Assembly: GCA_023262365.1 (NCBI GenBank)
Contig: JALRBF010000164.1
Coordinates: forward strand, 1 to 10,913
DNA length: 10,913 nt
From: Burkholderiaceae bacterium
GTDB lineage: Bacteria; Pseudomonadota; Gammaproteobacteria; Burkholderiales; Burkholderiaceae_C
Direction of reading: 5' to 3'
In this document: piece after piece, positions 1-7,308 of the stretch
How the letters are laid out: the number at the start of each line of letters is the position of its first letter
How positions within the stretch are numbered: position 1 is the stretch's first letter
Program-made: the position numbers and the translations under genes
Notes under the pieces: model-generated
Seen by the model: only the letters and a program-made list of their open reading frames with translations
What the model was told of the DNA's origin: nothing
The model's database searches: none

Positions 1-214
1 TGGACATGTGCGCCACGTTGCGGTTGTCCTCGCCGGCTTGGTTGACGCAGCCGTACCACACGTCGTCAATGGCAGCGGAGTTTAACTCGGGGTGGCGCTG
101 CAGCAGCGCACGCATGGGCACGGCCCCCAGGTCGTCGGCTCGCACCGACGACAAACAGCCGCCGTAGCGGCCAAAGGGGGTACGGACGGCATCACAAATC
201 CACGCTTGGCTCAT
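1..214 (-). CDS. 3-oxoadipyl-CoA / acetyl-CoA thiolase, N-terminal part (runs off the left edge)
   Basis: Only the first 71 codons are in the window; the gene continues leftward. The - strand ATG at 214-212 begins MSQAWICDAVRTPFGRYGG, followed by LSSVRADDLGAVPMRALL and then VNQAGEDNRNVAHMS. This is the N-terminal signature of the thiolase family. The R-T-P-F-G-R-Y-G-G and N-Q-A-G-E-D-N-R-N-V-A blocks are closest to the beta-ketoadipyl-CoA thiolases (PcaF/PaaJ type), which cleave 3-oxoadipyl-CoA to succinyl-CoA and acetyl-CoA in aromatic-acid degradation. A general acetyl-CoA acetyltransferase cannot be excluded from this fragment. The catalytic cysteine (near residue 90 in the family) lies outside the window. 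A GGGAG Shine-Dalgarno sits 8 nt before the ATG, which supports the start. The gene is divergent from the DUF1841 gene across about 90 bp. Confidence 0.88.
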   Translation of the reverse strand, partial: MSQAWICDAVRTPFGRYGGCLSSVRADDLGAVPMRALLQRHPELNSAAIDDVWYGCVNQAGEDNRNVAHMS

Positions 215-303
215 TTTTTTCGCTCCCAACAGGCCAACGGCCTTGATAACATGGCTTGAGTGTAACCAACCCCGCGCGGCGCACCCGCGCACCGGTGTGC
301 CCC

Positions 304-735
304 ATGTTTGAACCCAGCCAAGCCGATGTGCGGCGGTTTTTTTCTCAGGCTCTGCAGCGCGCGCAGCAAGCCTTGCCACTTGAGGGCGCGCAGGCGTTGG
401 CGGCCCCTTGGGTGCTGGCGCACCCGGCCTACCACCCGTGGTTAAGCAGCGAGGCCGCGGCCTTGCAAAGCATGGGGCAGCCGGCGGCCGATGCGGCCTT
501 TTTGCACTTGTCCATGCACTTGGCCATTACCGAGCAGTGCAGCATCGATCAGCCACCGGGCGTGCGCCAAGCCTTGCAGCAGCTTGCGCAGCGCATGGGC
601 AGCGAGCACGAGGCGCACCACGCAGCCATGGAATGCTTAAACGATGTGCTGCGCGCCAGCAGCCAACAGGGCGCGGCGCCTGATGGGGCCGCCTATGTGC
701 GCGGTTTGCAGCGCCTGGGGCAAGCCCAGGCTTAA
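304..735 (+). CDS. DUF1841 family protein
   Basis: A small soluble protein of 143 residues from the ATG at 304. It has the pattern of the betaproteobacterial/gammaproteobacterial DUF1841 family: an MFEPSQADVRRFF start, a HPAYHPWL segment, FLHLSMHLAITEQCSIDQPPGVR, a glutamate/histidine-rich stretch (SEHEAHHAAMECL) and a C-terminal PDGAAYVRGLQRL. The histidines and acidic residues could bind metal, but this is inference and the family has no established function. The frame is open upstream to a TTG at 256, which would add 16 residues. The ATG is preferred because family members begin at MF-P-S, and neither start has a strong Shine-Dalgarno. No signal peptide or membrane segment is visible. It converges on the cytochrome c gene with only 44 bp between the stops. 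Confidence 0.85.
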   Translation: MFEPSQADVRRFFSQALQRAQQALPLEGAQALAAPWVLAHPAYHPWLSSEAAALQSMGQPAADAAFLHLSMHLAITEQCSIDQPPGVRQALQQLAQRMGSEHEAHHAAMECLNDVLRASSQQGAAPDGAAYVRGLQRLGQAQA

Positions 736-778
736 GTTTGCCGCGCCTGGGGCAAGCCCCTAGGCCTGGGTTGGCCTA
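711..778. terminator. Hairpin-rich convergent spacer, probable bidirectional terminator
   Basis: Several hairpins overlap between the end of the DUF1841 gene and the end of the cytochrome gene. CCCAGGC (725-731) pairs with GCCTGGG (745-751). GGGG (749-752) pairs with CCCC (757-760) around CAAG. TAGGCC (761-766) pairs with GGCCTA (773-778) around a 6-nt loop. A 17-bp direct repeat, GCGCCTGGGGCAAGCCC, occurs at 711-727 and 743-759, the first copy inside the last codons of the DUF1841 gene. There is no U-tract, so this is not a canonical intrinsic terminator. Its position between convergent genes makes a termination or transcript-end-protection role likely. Confidence 0.5.
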
Positions 779-779
779 A

Positions 780-1442
780 CTAGCGCCAGCGCGATTGCGG
801 CACCACCGCCAAGTCGCCAGACAGGCCCCCGAGGTAGTTGGCCATGGCCTTGAGTTCGCCAAGCGTGAACTGCTTGGCCACACCACCCATGATGGCGTTG
901 CCACGCCCCACCACGGCGTTGTCTTGCACTTGGTACGACTTAAGCGCCACGTACAGGTAGTCGGCGTGTTGTCCGGCCACTTTGGGGTAGCTGGGGGCCA
1001 GCGGTTTGTTGTAGTTGGCGCCGTGGCAGGCCACGCAGCCGCCTCGGGCCAACAAGGCCTGCACCTTGGCAGGGGCGGCCGGGGCTTGCTCGGCCACGGT
1101 GGTCGCGGGTGCAAGCTGGGCGTAAAAGGCCGACAGGTCGGCCATGTCTTGCGCGCTGAGCGAGCCCGCAATGCCACGCATGGTGGGGTGCTTGCGCTCG
1201 CCGGTTTGGTAGGCCAGCAGCGCGGCTTGCAGGTACCCGGCGGTTTGGCCCGCAATTTTGGGTACCTTGTGAACCTCGGGAAAAGAGCTTTGGTAGCCTG
1301 CGATACCATGGCACCCTATGCACATGGCCGCCTTGCTTTGGCCAGCCTGCACGTTGCCGGCTGGCGTTTGTGCCCAAGCGCCTGTTGCCAGCCACCCGGC
1401 GCACGTCGCCACGGCGACCACATGCGAGAAAAATTTCACCAT
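780..1442 (-). CDS. Periplasmic di-heme cytochrome c (cytochrome c4-like)
   Basis: About 220 residues. An N-terminal signal peptide (VKFF, then a hydrophobic stretch rich in A, V and T, then a cleavage site after AWA near residue 24) directs export. The mature part has two class I cytochrome c domains, each with a heme-attachment motif: CIGCH (about 41-45) and CVACH (about 136-140). Probable distal methionine ligands follow in each domain: HPTMRGIAG (M88) and GRGNAIMGG (M185). Two similar c domains in tandem fit the cytochrome c4 family, which carries electrons to terminal oxidases in the periplasm; the exact partner is unknown. TTG ATG ATG occur in a row at 1448-1440. The last ATG is chosen because AGAGG lies 6 nt before it. 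The gene is divergent from the MoxR gene. Confidence 0.9.
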   Translation of the reverse strand: MVKFFSHVVAVATCAGWLATGAWAQTPAGNVQAGQSKAAMCIGCHGIAGYQSSFPEVHKVPKIAGQTAGYLQAALLAYQTGERKHPTMRGIAGSLSAQDMADLSAFYAQLAPATTVAEQAPAAPAKVQALLARGGCVACHGANYNKPLAPSYPKVAGQHADYLYVALKSYQVQDNAVVGRGNAIMGGVAKQFTLGELKAMANYLGGLSGDLAVVPQSRWR

Positions 1443-1466
1443 CATCAACCTCTTGACTTCAGGGAT

Positions 1467-1494
1467 TTGTTAAGCATTACCCATTGATTATATC
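1467..1494 (+). promoter_or_regulatory. Possible sigma70-type promoter of the MoxR/VWA genes
   Basis: In the divergent spacer, TTGTTA (1467-1472) and TATATC (1489-1494) are separated by 16 bp. That would start transcription near 1501, about 35 nt before the MoxR ATG. The spacer is notably more AT-rich than the flanking genes. The opposite strand also has a TATAAT (1492-1487) that could serve the cytochrome gene, but without a well-placed -35. This is a by-eye match only. Confidence 0.35.
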
Positions 1495-1537
1495 TTTGCC
1501 CCTTGCACCCCACTGACAATCACAGGACTTTTTCCCC

Positions 1538-2380
1538 ATGCGTTTTGAAGGTTCATCCACTTACATTGCCACCCAAGACCTGATGCTGGCGGTGAATGCC
1601 GCCATTACCTTGCAACGCCCCTTACTGGTTAAGGGCGAGCCCGGTACCGGCAAAACCATGCTGGCCGAGCAGGTGGCGCAAAGCCTGGGCATGCCGCTGC
1701 TGCAGTGGCACATCAAGTCCACCACCAAGGCGCAGCAGGGCTTGTACGAGTACGACGCGGTGAGCCGCTTGCGCGACTCGCAATTAGGCGACGAGCGGGT
1801 GCATGACATTGCCAATTACATTGTCAAGGGCGTGCTGTGGGAGGCCTTTACCGCCGAGCAACCCACGGTGCTGCTGATTGATGAAATTGACAAAGCGGAC
1901 ATTGAATTTCCCAACGACTTGTTGCGCGAAATTGACCGCATGGAGTTTTACTGCTACGAAACGCGCGAGTTGATTCGCGCCAAGCACAAGCCGGTGGTGC
2001 TCATTACGTCAAACAACGAAAAAGAGCTGCCCGATGCTTTTTTGCGTCGCTGCTTTTTTCACTACATTCAGTTTCCCGATGCGCGCACACTGCAGCAAAT
2101 TGTGGATGTGCACTTTCCTAACCTCAAAGACAACTTGCTTCGGGCCGCGCTCAAAACCTTTTACGACATTCGCCAACTGCCGGGGCTAAAGAAAAAGCCC
2201 AGCACTTCAGAAATGCTGGACTGGCTCAAGCTGCTCATGGCCGAGGACATTGCCGCGGAGGCTTTGCACACCGAAGAAAATCAAGTGGCGATTCCGCCAC
2301 TGGTGGGGGCCTTGCTAAAAAACGAGCAAGACATCACGCTGTTTGAAAAACTCGTGGCCATGCAAAACCGCAACCGCTAA
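1538..2380 (+). CDS. MoxR-family AAA+ ATPase
   Basis: A 280-residue single-domain AAA+ ATPase. It shows Walker A GEPGTGKT (33-40), Walker B VLLIDEID (111-118), a sensor-1 segment ITSNNEKELPDAFLRRC (156-172) containing the usual arginine pair, and a C-terminal lid region. MoxR proteins act as ATP-driven chaperones that help assemble or metallate enzyme complexes, usually together with a VWA-domain partner. That partner is encoded directly downstream after 15 bp, so the two are probably co-transcribed. The length and the segments WHIKSTTKAQQGLYEYD and FYCYETRELI suit the CoxD-like branch. No CO dehydrogenase, methanol dehydrogenase or Rubisco gene is in the window, so the client is unknown. An AGGA lies 10 nt before the ATG. 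Confidence 0.92.
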   Translation: MRFEGSSTYIATQDLMLAVNAAITLQRPLLVKGEPGTGKTMLAEQVAQSLGMPLLQWHIKSTTKAQQGLYEYDAVSRLRDSQLGDERVHDIANYIVKGVLWEAFTAEQPTVLLIDEIDKADIEFPNDLLREIDRMEFYCYETRELIRAKHKPVVLITSNNEKELPDAFLRRCFFHYIQFPDARTLQQIVDVHFPNLKDNLLRAALKTFYDIRQLPGLKKKPSTSEMLDWLKLLMAEDIAAEALHTEENQVAIPPLVGALLKNEQDITLFEKLVAMQNRNR

Positions 2381-2395
2381 GACACCCACCACACC

Positions 2396-3586
2396 ATGCT
2401 GATTGACTACTTTTTCACGCTACGCGCCGCGCAAGTGCCGGTGTCGGTGAAGGAGTATTTGTTGCTGCTGCAAGCCCTGGCCGAGGGCGTCATTGGCCCA
2501 CAACAGCCGGGCCACGCAAGCATGGAAGATTTTTATCATCTCAGCCGCGCCACGTTGGTCAAAGACGAGCGCCACTACGACAAATTTGACCGTGCCTTTG
2601 CCGCTTACTTTAAGGGCGTCACACAGGTGGCCGACTTCACGCGCGACATTCCGGCGTATTGGCTGCGTCAGGAATTGCAGCGTTTGCTCTCGCCCGAGCA
2701 AAAGGCCAACGCACCCAAGCTGGACTGGGACGCGTTGCTGCGCACCTTGCAAGAGCGGCTGCAAGAGCAAAAAGACCGCCACGCCGGCGGCAACAAGTGG
2801 ATAGGCACGGGCGGGACCTCGCCCTTTGGCCACGGCGGCCACAACCCGCAAGGGGTGCGCATCGGCGGTCAAGGGGGCAACCGCAGCGCCGTAAAAGTGT
2901 GGGAGCAACGCAGCTACCGCGACTACGACGACCAGCAAGAGCTAGGCACGCGCAACATAAAGGTGGCGTTGCGCCGCCTGCGCGTGTTCGCCCGCGAAGG
3001 CAGCGCCGACGAACTCGACTTAGACGGCACCATTCGGGGTACCGCCGCCAACGCGGGCTTGCTCGATATTCGGCTGCGCCCTGAGCGGCGTAACCGCGTG
3101 AAGGTGCTGCTGCTGATGGACGTGGGCGGCACCATGGACGAGCACGTGCAGCGGGTGGAGGAGCTGTTTTCGGCGGTGCGTGCCGAAATGAAGCACCTGG
3201 AGTTTTTTTACTTTCACAACTGCGTGTACGACTACTTGTGGAAAAACAACCGCCGCCGGTTTGCCGAAAAATTTCCCACCTGGGACGTGATACGCAAGTA
3301 CAACAAAGATCACAAGCTGATTTTTGTGGGCGACGCCACCATGAGCCCCTACGAAATTTTGCAACCCGGCGGCAGCGTGGAATACAACAACGAAGAACCG
3401 GGTGCGGCCTGGATTAAGCGGCTGACGCAAGCGTTTCCCAAGTTTGTGTGGATCAACCCCGAACCGCAAGGCGTGTGGGCCTACCGGCAAAGCATTGACG
3501 TGATGCGTCAACTGGTAGACGAGCGCATGGTGCCGCTGACGCTGGGCGGGCTCAATCAAGCCATTCACTGGCTAAACAAAAAATAG
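2396..3586 (+). CDS. VWA domain-containing protein (CoxE-like partner of the MoxR ATPase)
   Basis: A 396-residue soluble protein with three parts. Residues 1-125 form a helical N-terminal region (start MLIDYFFTLRAAQVPVSVKE). Residues 131-163 form a glycine-rich linker with repeated GG and GHGG/GGQGG motifs. A von Willebrand factor A domain starts near residue 230. The MIDAS-like segment is VLLLMDVGGTMDEH with D242. Classical VWA domains have D-x-S-x-S, but here the pattern is D-x-G-x-T. Further on is LIFVGDATMSPYEI (308-321), which matches the later metal-site strand and loop. CoxE-type VWA proteins work with MoxR ATPases in assembling metalloenzymes. The role here is inferred from that pairing. 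There is no recognisable Shine-Dalgarno before the ATG; translation may depend on the preceding gene, which ends 15 bp upstream. Confidence 0.88.
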   Translation: MLIDYFFTLRAAQVPVSVKEYLLLLQALAEGVIGPQQPGHASMEDFYHLSRATLVKDERHYDKFDRAFAAYFKGVTQVADFTRDIPAYWLRQELQRLLSPEQKANAPKLDWDALLRTLQERLQEQKDRHAGGNKWIGTGGTSPFGHGGHNPQGVRIGGQGGNRSAVKVWEQRSYRDYDDQQELGTRNIKVALRRLRVFAREGSADELDLDGTIRGTAANAGLLDIRLRPERRNRVKVLLLMDVGGTMDEHVQRVEELFSAVRAEMKHLEFFYFHNCVYDYLWKNNRRRFAEKFPTWDVIRKYNKDHKLIFVGDATMSPYEILQPGGSVEYNNEEPGAAWIKRLTQAFPKFVWINPEPQGVWAYRQSIDVMRQLVDERMVPLTLGGLNQAIHWLNKK

Positions 3587-3593
3587 AAACCTT

Positions 3594-3599
3594 TATAAT
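3594..3599 (+). promoter_or_regulatory. Possible -10 element (TATAAT) ahead of the gspE-like gene
   Basis: A perfect TATAAT lies in the 44-bp gap between the VWA gene and the pilus-type ATPase gene, 31 bp before the ATG. The surrounding bases are unusually AT-rich for this genome. No convincing -35 hexamer is found 16-18 bp upstream, so it may be an activator-dependent promoter or a chance match. Confidence 0.35.
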
Positions 3600-3630
3600 T
3601 CTTTGCCATGGGTTTATTGGCGATGAATGA

Positions 3631-4818
3631 ATGGTTTTTGATGCGTATGACCTGGCGGACTCCAGCCGCTACCTAAGCCAACTGCTGGCGCACGCGCACC
3701 AGCTGGGGGCCTCGGACGTGCACCTGGAATCCACCCACGGTGCGCTGCGGGTGCGTTTGCGGGTAGACGGTTTGCTGCACGAGCAGCCCGGCCCCGCCCC
3801 AGCCATTGGCGAGGCGGTGCTCTCACGCATCAAAATTTTGGCCAACCTTGACATTGCCGAGCGGCGCCTGCCGCAAGACGGCGAACTTGCCGGCCACACC
3901 CTGGGCAAGCCTCAGTGCTCGTACCGCATCAGCACCCTACCCACCATTTATGGCGAAAACCTGGTGGTGCGCGTGCTCGATACGCAGGTGCAAAATCTTG
4001 CACTTGACGCCCTTGGGCTGCAACCCGAGCAAGCCCAGCAACTGCGGCAAAGCCTAGCCGAGGGCCACGGCTTGGTGATGTTTACTGGGCCCACGGGCAG
4101 TGGCAAAACGGTGTCGCTGTACGCGTGCGTGCAAAGCCTAAACCAAAGCCACTTAAGCCTGGCCACCATTGAAGACCCCACCGAAATTCGCCTCCCTGGG
4201 GTGACCCAAGTCAACATTCACGAGCGTATTGGCCTGACCTTTGCCCACGCCTTGCGCGCGGTGCTGCGCCAAGACCCCGACGTGCTGATGGTGGGCGAAA
4301 TTCGCGACAACGACACCGCCAACATGGCCATGCGCGCGGCGCAAACCGGGCACTTGGTGCTCTCGACGTTGCATACGCGTGATGCGCCCTCGGCCTGGCT
4401 GCGCCTGCTGCACATGGGGGTGCCGGCGTATCAGGTGGTCTCTGGCGTGCGGCTTATTGTGGCCCAGCGGCTGCTACGCCGGCTTTGCCCGCACTGCCGC
4501 GTGCCCCTGGGTCAAGCGCACCCGCACGGTCAGGCCTTGGGGCTTGACCTAAGCGCCCAGCAGCAAGCCTTTGCCCCAGTGGGCTGCGCGCGCTGCCACC
4601 AGGGCTACCGTGGGCGCGTGGGGGTGTTTCAGCTCATGCCCGTTACCCATGGCTTGGAACAAGCCGTGCTGCAAAGCGCCAGCGCGCGGCAACTGCGCCA
4701 AGAGGCCCAGCGCCAAGGCGTGGGCACGCTGCGCGAACAGGCGCGCGCCCGGGTGTGCGAGGGGCTCACCAGCATCGACGAGGCGCTGACGCAAACCCCA
4801 GCCGATGACCCGCCATGA
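3631..4818 (+). CDS. GspE/PilB-family secretion ATPase, short form
   Basis: A 395-residue hexameric-type ATPase of the type II secretion / type IV pilus family, expected to power pseudopilus or pilus assembly at the inner membrane. Visible motifs are GASDVHLES (26-34, second N-terminal domain), Walker A GPTGSGKT (153-160), Asp box TIEDPTE (179-185), Walker B DPDVLMVGEIRD (215-226), His box TGHLVLSTLHT (239-249) and four zinc-ligand cysteines in two CxxC pairs (C286/C289 and C319/C322). The tetracysteine favours GspE/PilB assembly ATPases over the PilT retraction ATPase. PilB is usually about 570 residues and GspE about 500, so the first N-terminal domain is missing. An in-frame TGA immediately before the ATG shows there is no hidden upstream extension. 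The stop overlaps the next start as ATGA, implying translational coupling. Confidence 0.9.
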   Translation: MVFDAYDLADSSRYLSQLLAHAHQLGASDVHLESTHGALRVRLRVDGLLHEQPGPAPAIGEAVLSRIKILANLDIAERRLPQDGELAGHTLGKPQCSYRISTLPTIYGENLVVRVLDTQVQNLALDALGLQPEQAQQLRQSLAEGHGLVMFTGPTGSGKTVSLYACVQSLNQSHLSLATIEDPTEIRLPGVTQVNIHERIGLTFAHALRAVLRQDPDVLMVGEIRDNDTANMAMRAAQTGHLVLSTLHTRDAPSAWLRLLHMGVPAYQVVSGVRLIVAQRLLRRLCPHCRVPLGQAHPHGQALGLDLSAQQQAFAPVGCARCHQGYRGRVGVFQLMPVTHGLEQAVLQSASARQLRQEAQRQGVGTLREQARARVCEGLTSIDEALTQTPADDPP

Positions 4819-5852
4819 CCGGGCGCGCGCCCAGCGCCGCCGCGGCCCGGTGGTGGACGACCCAGCTGGCGTGTTTGCTTGGCGCCGGCGTGCCGCTGCT
4901 TGTGGCACTTGAGGCCATGCACGCCGACTCAAGCCCGCGCAAGTCAGCGCAGTGGACGCAACAAATCATGCAGCAGGTGCAGCGCGGCATGCCACTGTCT
5001 GCCGCGCTTGGCCAATACCCCCGGGTTTTTGACGCCACCTACCTTGGCACCGTTCGCGGCGCCGAGGCCAGCGGGGCACTGGCCCAGGCACTGCACCGCC
5101 TGGCCCAGCGCAGCCAGCAGCGGCTGCAGTGGCGGCGTCAGCTCGGCGTAGCCACGGCCTACCCTTTGCTGTTGCTATTGGCCAGTGGCCTAAGCCTGTG
5201 GTTCATGACCCAGTGGGTCATACCCGACTTGGCCGCCGAATTCAGCGCCCAAGGCCGCGCGCTGCCGCCGCTGACCCAAATGGTGATTGCCCTAAGCCAA
5301 GCCCTGCGCGTGGCCACGCCCTACTTGTTGCTGGTGTTGCCGCTGGCGGCGGTGTGGCTGTGGCGCCAGCAACGCGTGCACGGCACCGCCAGCCCGGCGC
5401 TGTGGCACCTGTGGGGCCTGCGCCACCTGGGGCGCTGCGTGGCCATGGCCGAGTGGGCGTACACCTTGGCCACCTTACTAGAGGCCGGGGTGCCGTTGCT
5501 GCAGGCGTTGCGCCTCACCGGGCAAAACGCCCCCCAACTGCCGTTGCGTGCCGCCACGGCCCGCGTGGTGCAACGCGTGGCACAGGGTAGCCCGTGCCAC
5601 CGGGCGCTTGCACGCGAGCCGATGTTTGCCGCCACGCAGATTCAAATGGTGAAGCTGGGCGAACAAACCGGCCAACTGTCCCACACACTGGGGCAGTGCG
5701 CACAATTGTTGGCGCAACAGTACCAAAGCGCGCTGCAGCGCCTTAGCCGCGTGCTCGAGCCGACATTGGTGCTGCTCATGAGCGCCATGGTGGCCACCTT
5801 GGTGCTGGCCATGTATTTGCCCCTGTTTGATTTGGGCAACCTGCTGCAATAA
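4815..5852 (+). CDS. GspF/PilC-family inner-membrane platform protein, short form
   Basis: 345 residues, an integral inner-membrane protein on which GspE/PilB-type ATPases act. It contains two copies of the T2SSF domain. The first covers about 13-135 (QLACLLGAGVPLLVALEAM, with GAEASGALAQALHRLA). The second covers about 213-335 (WAYTLATLLEAGVPLLQAL, with GEQTGQLSHTLGQCAQLLA). Predicted membrane segments lie near 112-136, 168-184 and 314-336, the usual three. Family members are normally about 400 residues; the roughly 55-residue leader before the first domain is absent, matching the shortened ATPase. The start overlaps the ATPase stop (ATGA). No pilin or prepilin peptidase gene is nearby; coaE follows after 23 bp. 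Confidence 0.9.
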   Translation: MTGRAPSAAAARWWTTQLACLLGAGVPLLVALEAMHADSSPRKSAQWTQQIMQQVQRGMPLSAALGQYPRVFDATYLGTVRGAEASGALAQALHRLAQRSQQRLQWRRQLGVATAYPLLLLLASGLSLWFMTQWVIPDLAAEFSAQGRALPPLTQMVIALSQALRVATPYLLLVLPLAAVWLWRQQRVHGTASPALWHLWGLRHLGRCVAMAEWAYTLATLLEAGVPLLQALRLTGQNAPQLPLRAATARVVQRVAQGSPCHRALAREPMFAATQIQMVKLGEQTGQLSHTLGQCAQLLAQQYQSALQRLSRVLEPTLVLLMSAMVATLVLAMYLPLFDLGNLLQ

Positions 5853-5875
5853 GCCAGCTGCGCTACAGTGGGCAC

Positions 5876-6478
5876 ATGGCAGGTGGCAAGGCATGGGGGC
5901 TAACGGGGGGCATAGGCAGCGGCAAGAGCACGGCGGCCCGGTTGCTCGCCGCCCTTGGCGCCGAGGTGGTGGATGCCGATGCCCTGTCGCGCGCGGCCAC
6001 TGCCGCAGGCGGCGCGGCCATGCCGGCCATTGCGCAGGCGTTTGGCCCCTCGTGCCTCGCGCCCGATGGTGCGCTTGAGCGCGAGCGCATGCGCGCACTC
6101 ATCCTTACCCAACCCACGGCCAAACGCACGCTTGAAGCGATTGTGCACCCGCTGGTGCGCCAGGGCATGGTGCAGGCCATTGAGCACAGCCAGGCCCCGG
6201 TGGTGATTTGCGACATTCCGCTGCTGGCCGAAGGACCCCAGTGGCGCAACCGCTTGTGTGGCGTCATGGTGGTGGAGTGCGACGAGGCGCTTCAGGTGCA
6301 ACGCGTATGCCAACGCAACCAATTGCCCGAAGCCACCGTACGTCAATGGATCAGCCAGCAAGCCAGCCCCGAGGCGCGACGGCGCATTGCCGATGTGGTG
6401 ATTAGAAACGACACCCAAGAAATAGCGCCCCTACAAGCCCAAATTCAGGCACTGGCGGGGCGTCTGGGCTTATCATGA
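5876..6478 (+). CDS. coaE: Dephospho-CoA kinase
   Basis: 200 residues, the normal size for this cytoplasmic enzyme, which phosphorylates the 3'-hydroxyl of the ribose of dephospho-CoA in the last step of coenzyme A synthesis. Visible are the P-loop GLTGGIGSGKST (8-19), VVDADALSR (31-39, containing the catalytic aspartate region), IVHPLVR (89-95), VICDIPLLAEG (110-120) and the C-terminal QQASPEARRRIADVVIRND, where the lid arginines and the adenine-side residues lie. The gene directly follows the gspF-like gene, as in related genomes, where pilD usually intervenes. The Shine-Dalgarno is weak. Confidence 0.95.
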   Translation: MAGGKAWGLTGGIGSGKSTAARLLAALGAEVVDADALSRAATAAGGAAMPAIAQAFGPSCLAPDGALERERMRALILTQPTAKRTLEAIVHPLVRQGMVQAIEHSQAPVVICDIPLLAEGPQWRNRLCGVMVVECDEALQVQRVCQRNQLPEATVRQWISQQASPEARRRIADVVIRNDTQEIAPLQAQIQALAGRLGLS

Positions 6479-6542
6479 CGCGCAGCCCCGGCCTTGTGCC
6501 GCCACGCCCAAGCCTGCGCCAAACCAACGGTAATGACGGTTA

Positions 6543-7301
6543 GTGACGACTTTTGAATACCCCCTGAGCGAAAAAACTCGCACCTACTTGCGCGCCGAAG
6601 AGCTGCTGCAGCGGCTGCACGACCTGATGGTGCGCGACGACGCGGTAAGCCACCACGCGGCCATTCAGGTGTTGTTTGACCTGCAAGAAATGGCCAACCG
6701 CAGCGACATCAAGGGCGACTTAATCAAAGACCTTGAGCGCCAGCGCATGGCGCTTAGTGGGTTCAAGGGCAACCCGGCCATCTCCGAGGCGGTGCTCGCG
6801 GCGTTGCTGCAACACATCGAAAAAAGCCACACGGCGCTGGCGCAAAGCACGGGTAAACCGGGGCAGGCGTTGTCAGAGTCCGAGTGGCTCAACGCCATTC
6901 GTGGCCGCATTGGCATTCCGGCGGGCACGTGCTCGTTTGACATGCCGGCCTACCACCGCTGGCGGCAACTGCCCGCGGCCCATCGCCGCGTGCATCTCGA
7001 GGCCTGGGCGGCGCACTTCAAGCCCATGTCCGATGCGCTGCGGCTGTTGCTGGGCATGCTGCGTGACAACGCCGAGACCGTCTCGGTGGTGGCCGTGGGC
7101 GGGCAGTTTCAACAACCCCTGCCTCAGGGCCGAAGCTACCAACTGCTGCGTATTGAACTGCCGCAAGACCGCGACGACGCGGTGCCCGAAATCAGCGCCA
7201 ACCGCTTGCTGGTGAATGTACGCTGGGCGCTGCTGCAAGACGACTTGCGCTGCGTGGCCGATGGCCGCGACATTCACTTCACGTTGTCGCTTTGTAACTA
7301 G
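6543..7301 (+). CDS. zapD: Cell division protein ZapD
   Basis: 252 residues. It is recognised from the start MTTFEYPLSEKTRTYLRAEELLQRL and the downstream blocks LFDLQEMANRSDIKGDLIKDLERQ and LNAIRGRIGIPAGTCSFDMPAYHRW, which characterise ZapD (formerly YacF, DUF1342). ZapD binds the C-terminal tail of FtsZ and cross-links protofilaments in the cytoplasmic Z ring. The start codon is GTG at 6543, chosen because it places the conserved T-x-F-E-Y-P-L-x-E-x-x-R segment at the N-terminus. No stronger start is nearby and the Shine-Dalgarno is poor. It lies 64 bp after coaE, in the widely conserved coaE-zapD-yacG order. Confidence 0.95.
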   Translation: MTTFEYPLSEKTRTYLRAEELLQRLHDLMVRDDAVSHHAAIQVLFDLQEMANRSDIKGDLIKDLERQRMALSGFKGNPAISEAVLAALLQHIEKSHTALAQSTGKPGQALSESEWLNAIRGRIGIPAGTCSFDMPAYHRWRQLPAAHRRVHLEAWAAHFKPMSDALRLLLGMLRDNAETVSVVAVGGQFQQPLPQGRSYQLLRIELPQDRDDAVPEISANRLLVNVRWALLQDDLRCVADGRDIHFTLSLCN

Positions 7302-7308
7302 GCGGGTA

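Noticed and set aside
256..303. TTG-initiated extension of the DUF1841 protein by 16 residues
   Set aside because: The extra residues are arginine- and proline-rich and not part of the family start; the ATG at 304 gives the conserved MF-P-S beginning.
795..1487. A 230-codon open frame on the + strand opposite the cytochrome gene
   Set aside because: It is antisense to a gene with two intact heme motifs and a signal peptide. Long antisense frames are expected at this GC content and the product has no recognisable features.
1487..1492. TATAAT on the - strand as a promoter of the cytochrome gene
   Set aside because: The nearest TTGTCA-like -35 lies 21 bp away, too far for a normal sigma70 promoter; noted only as a possibility.
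2420..3568. Long - strand frames of 172 and 182 codons opposite the VWA gene
   Set aside because: They are antisense to a well-supported coding sequence with clear domain structure; no family features are visible.
5478..6098. A 206-codon - strand frame spanning the end of the gspF-like gene and the start of coaE
   Set aside because: It crosses two well-supported genes in antisense, and its composition is dominated by Ala, Arg, His and Pro, as in frame shadows.
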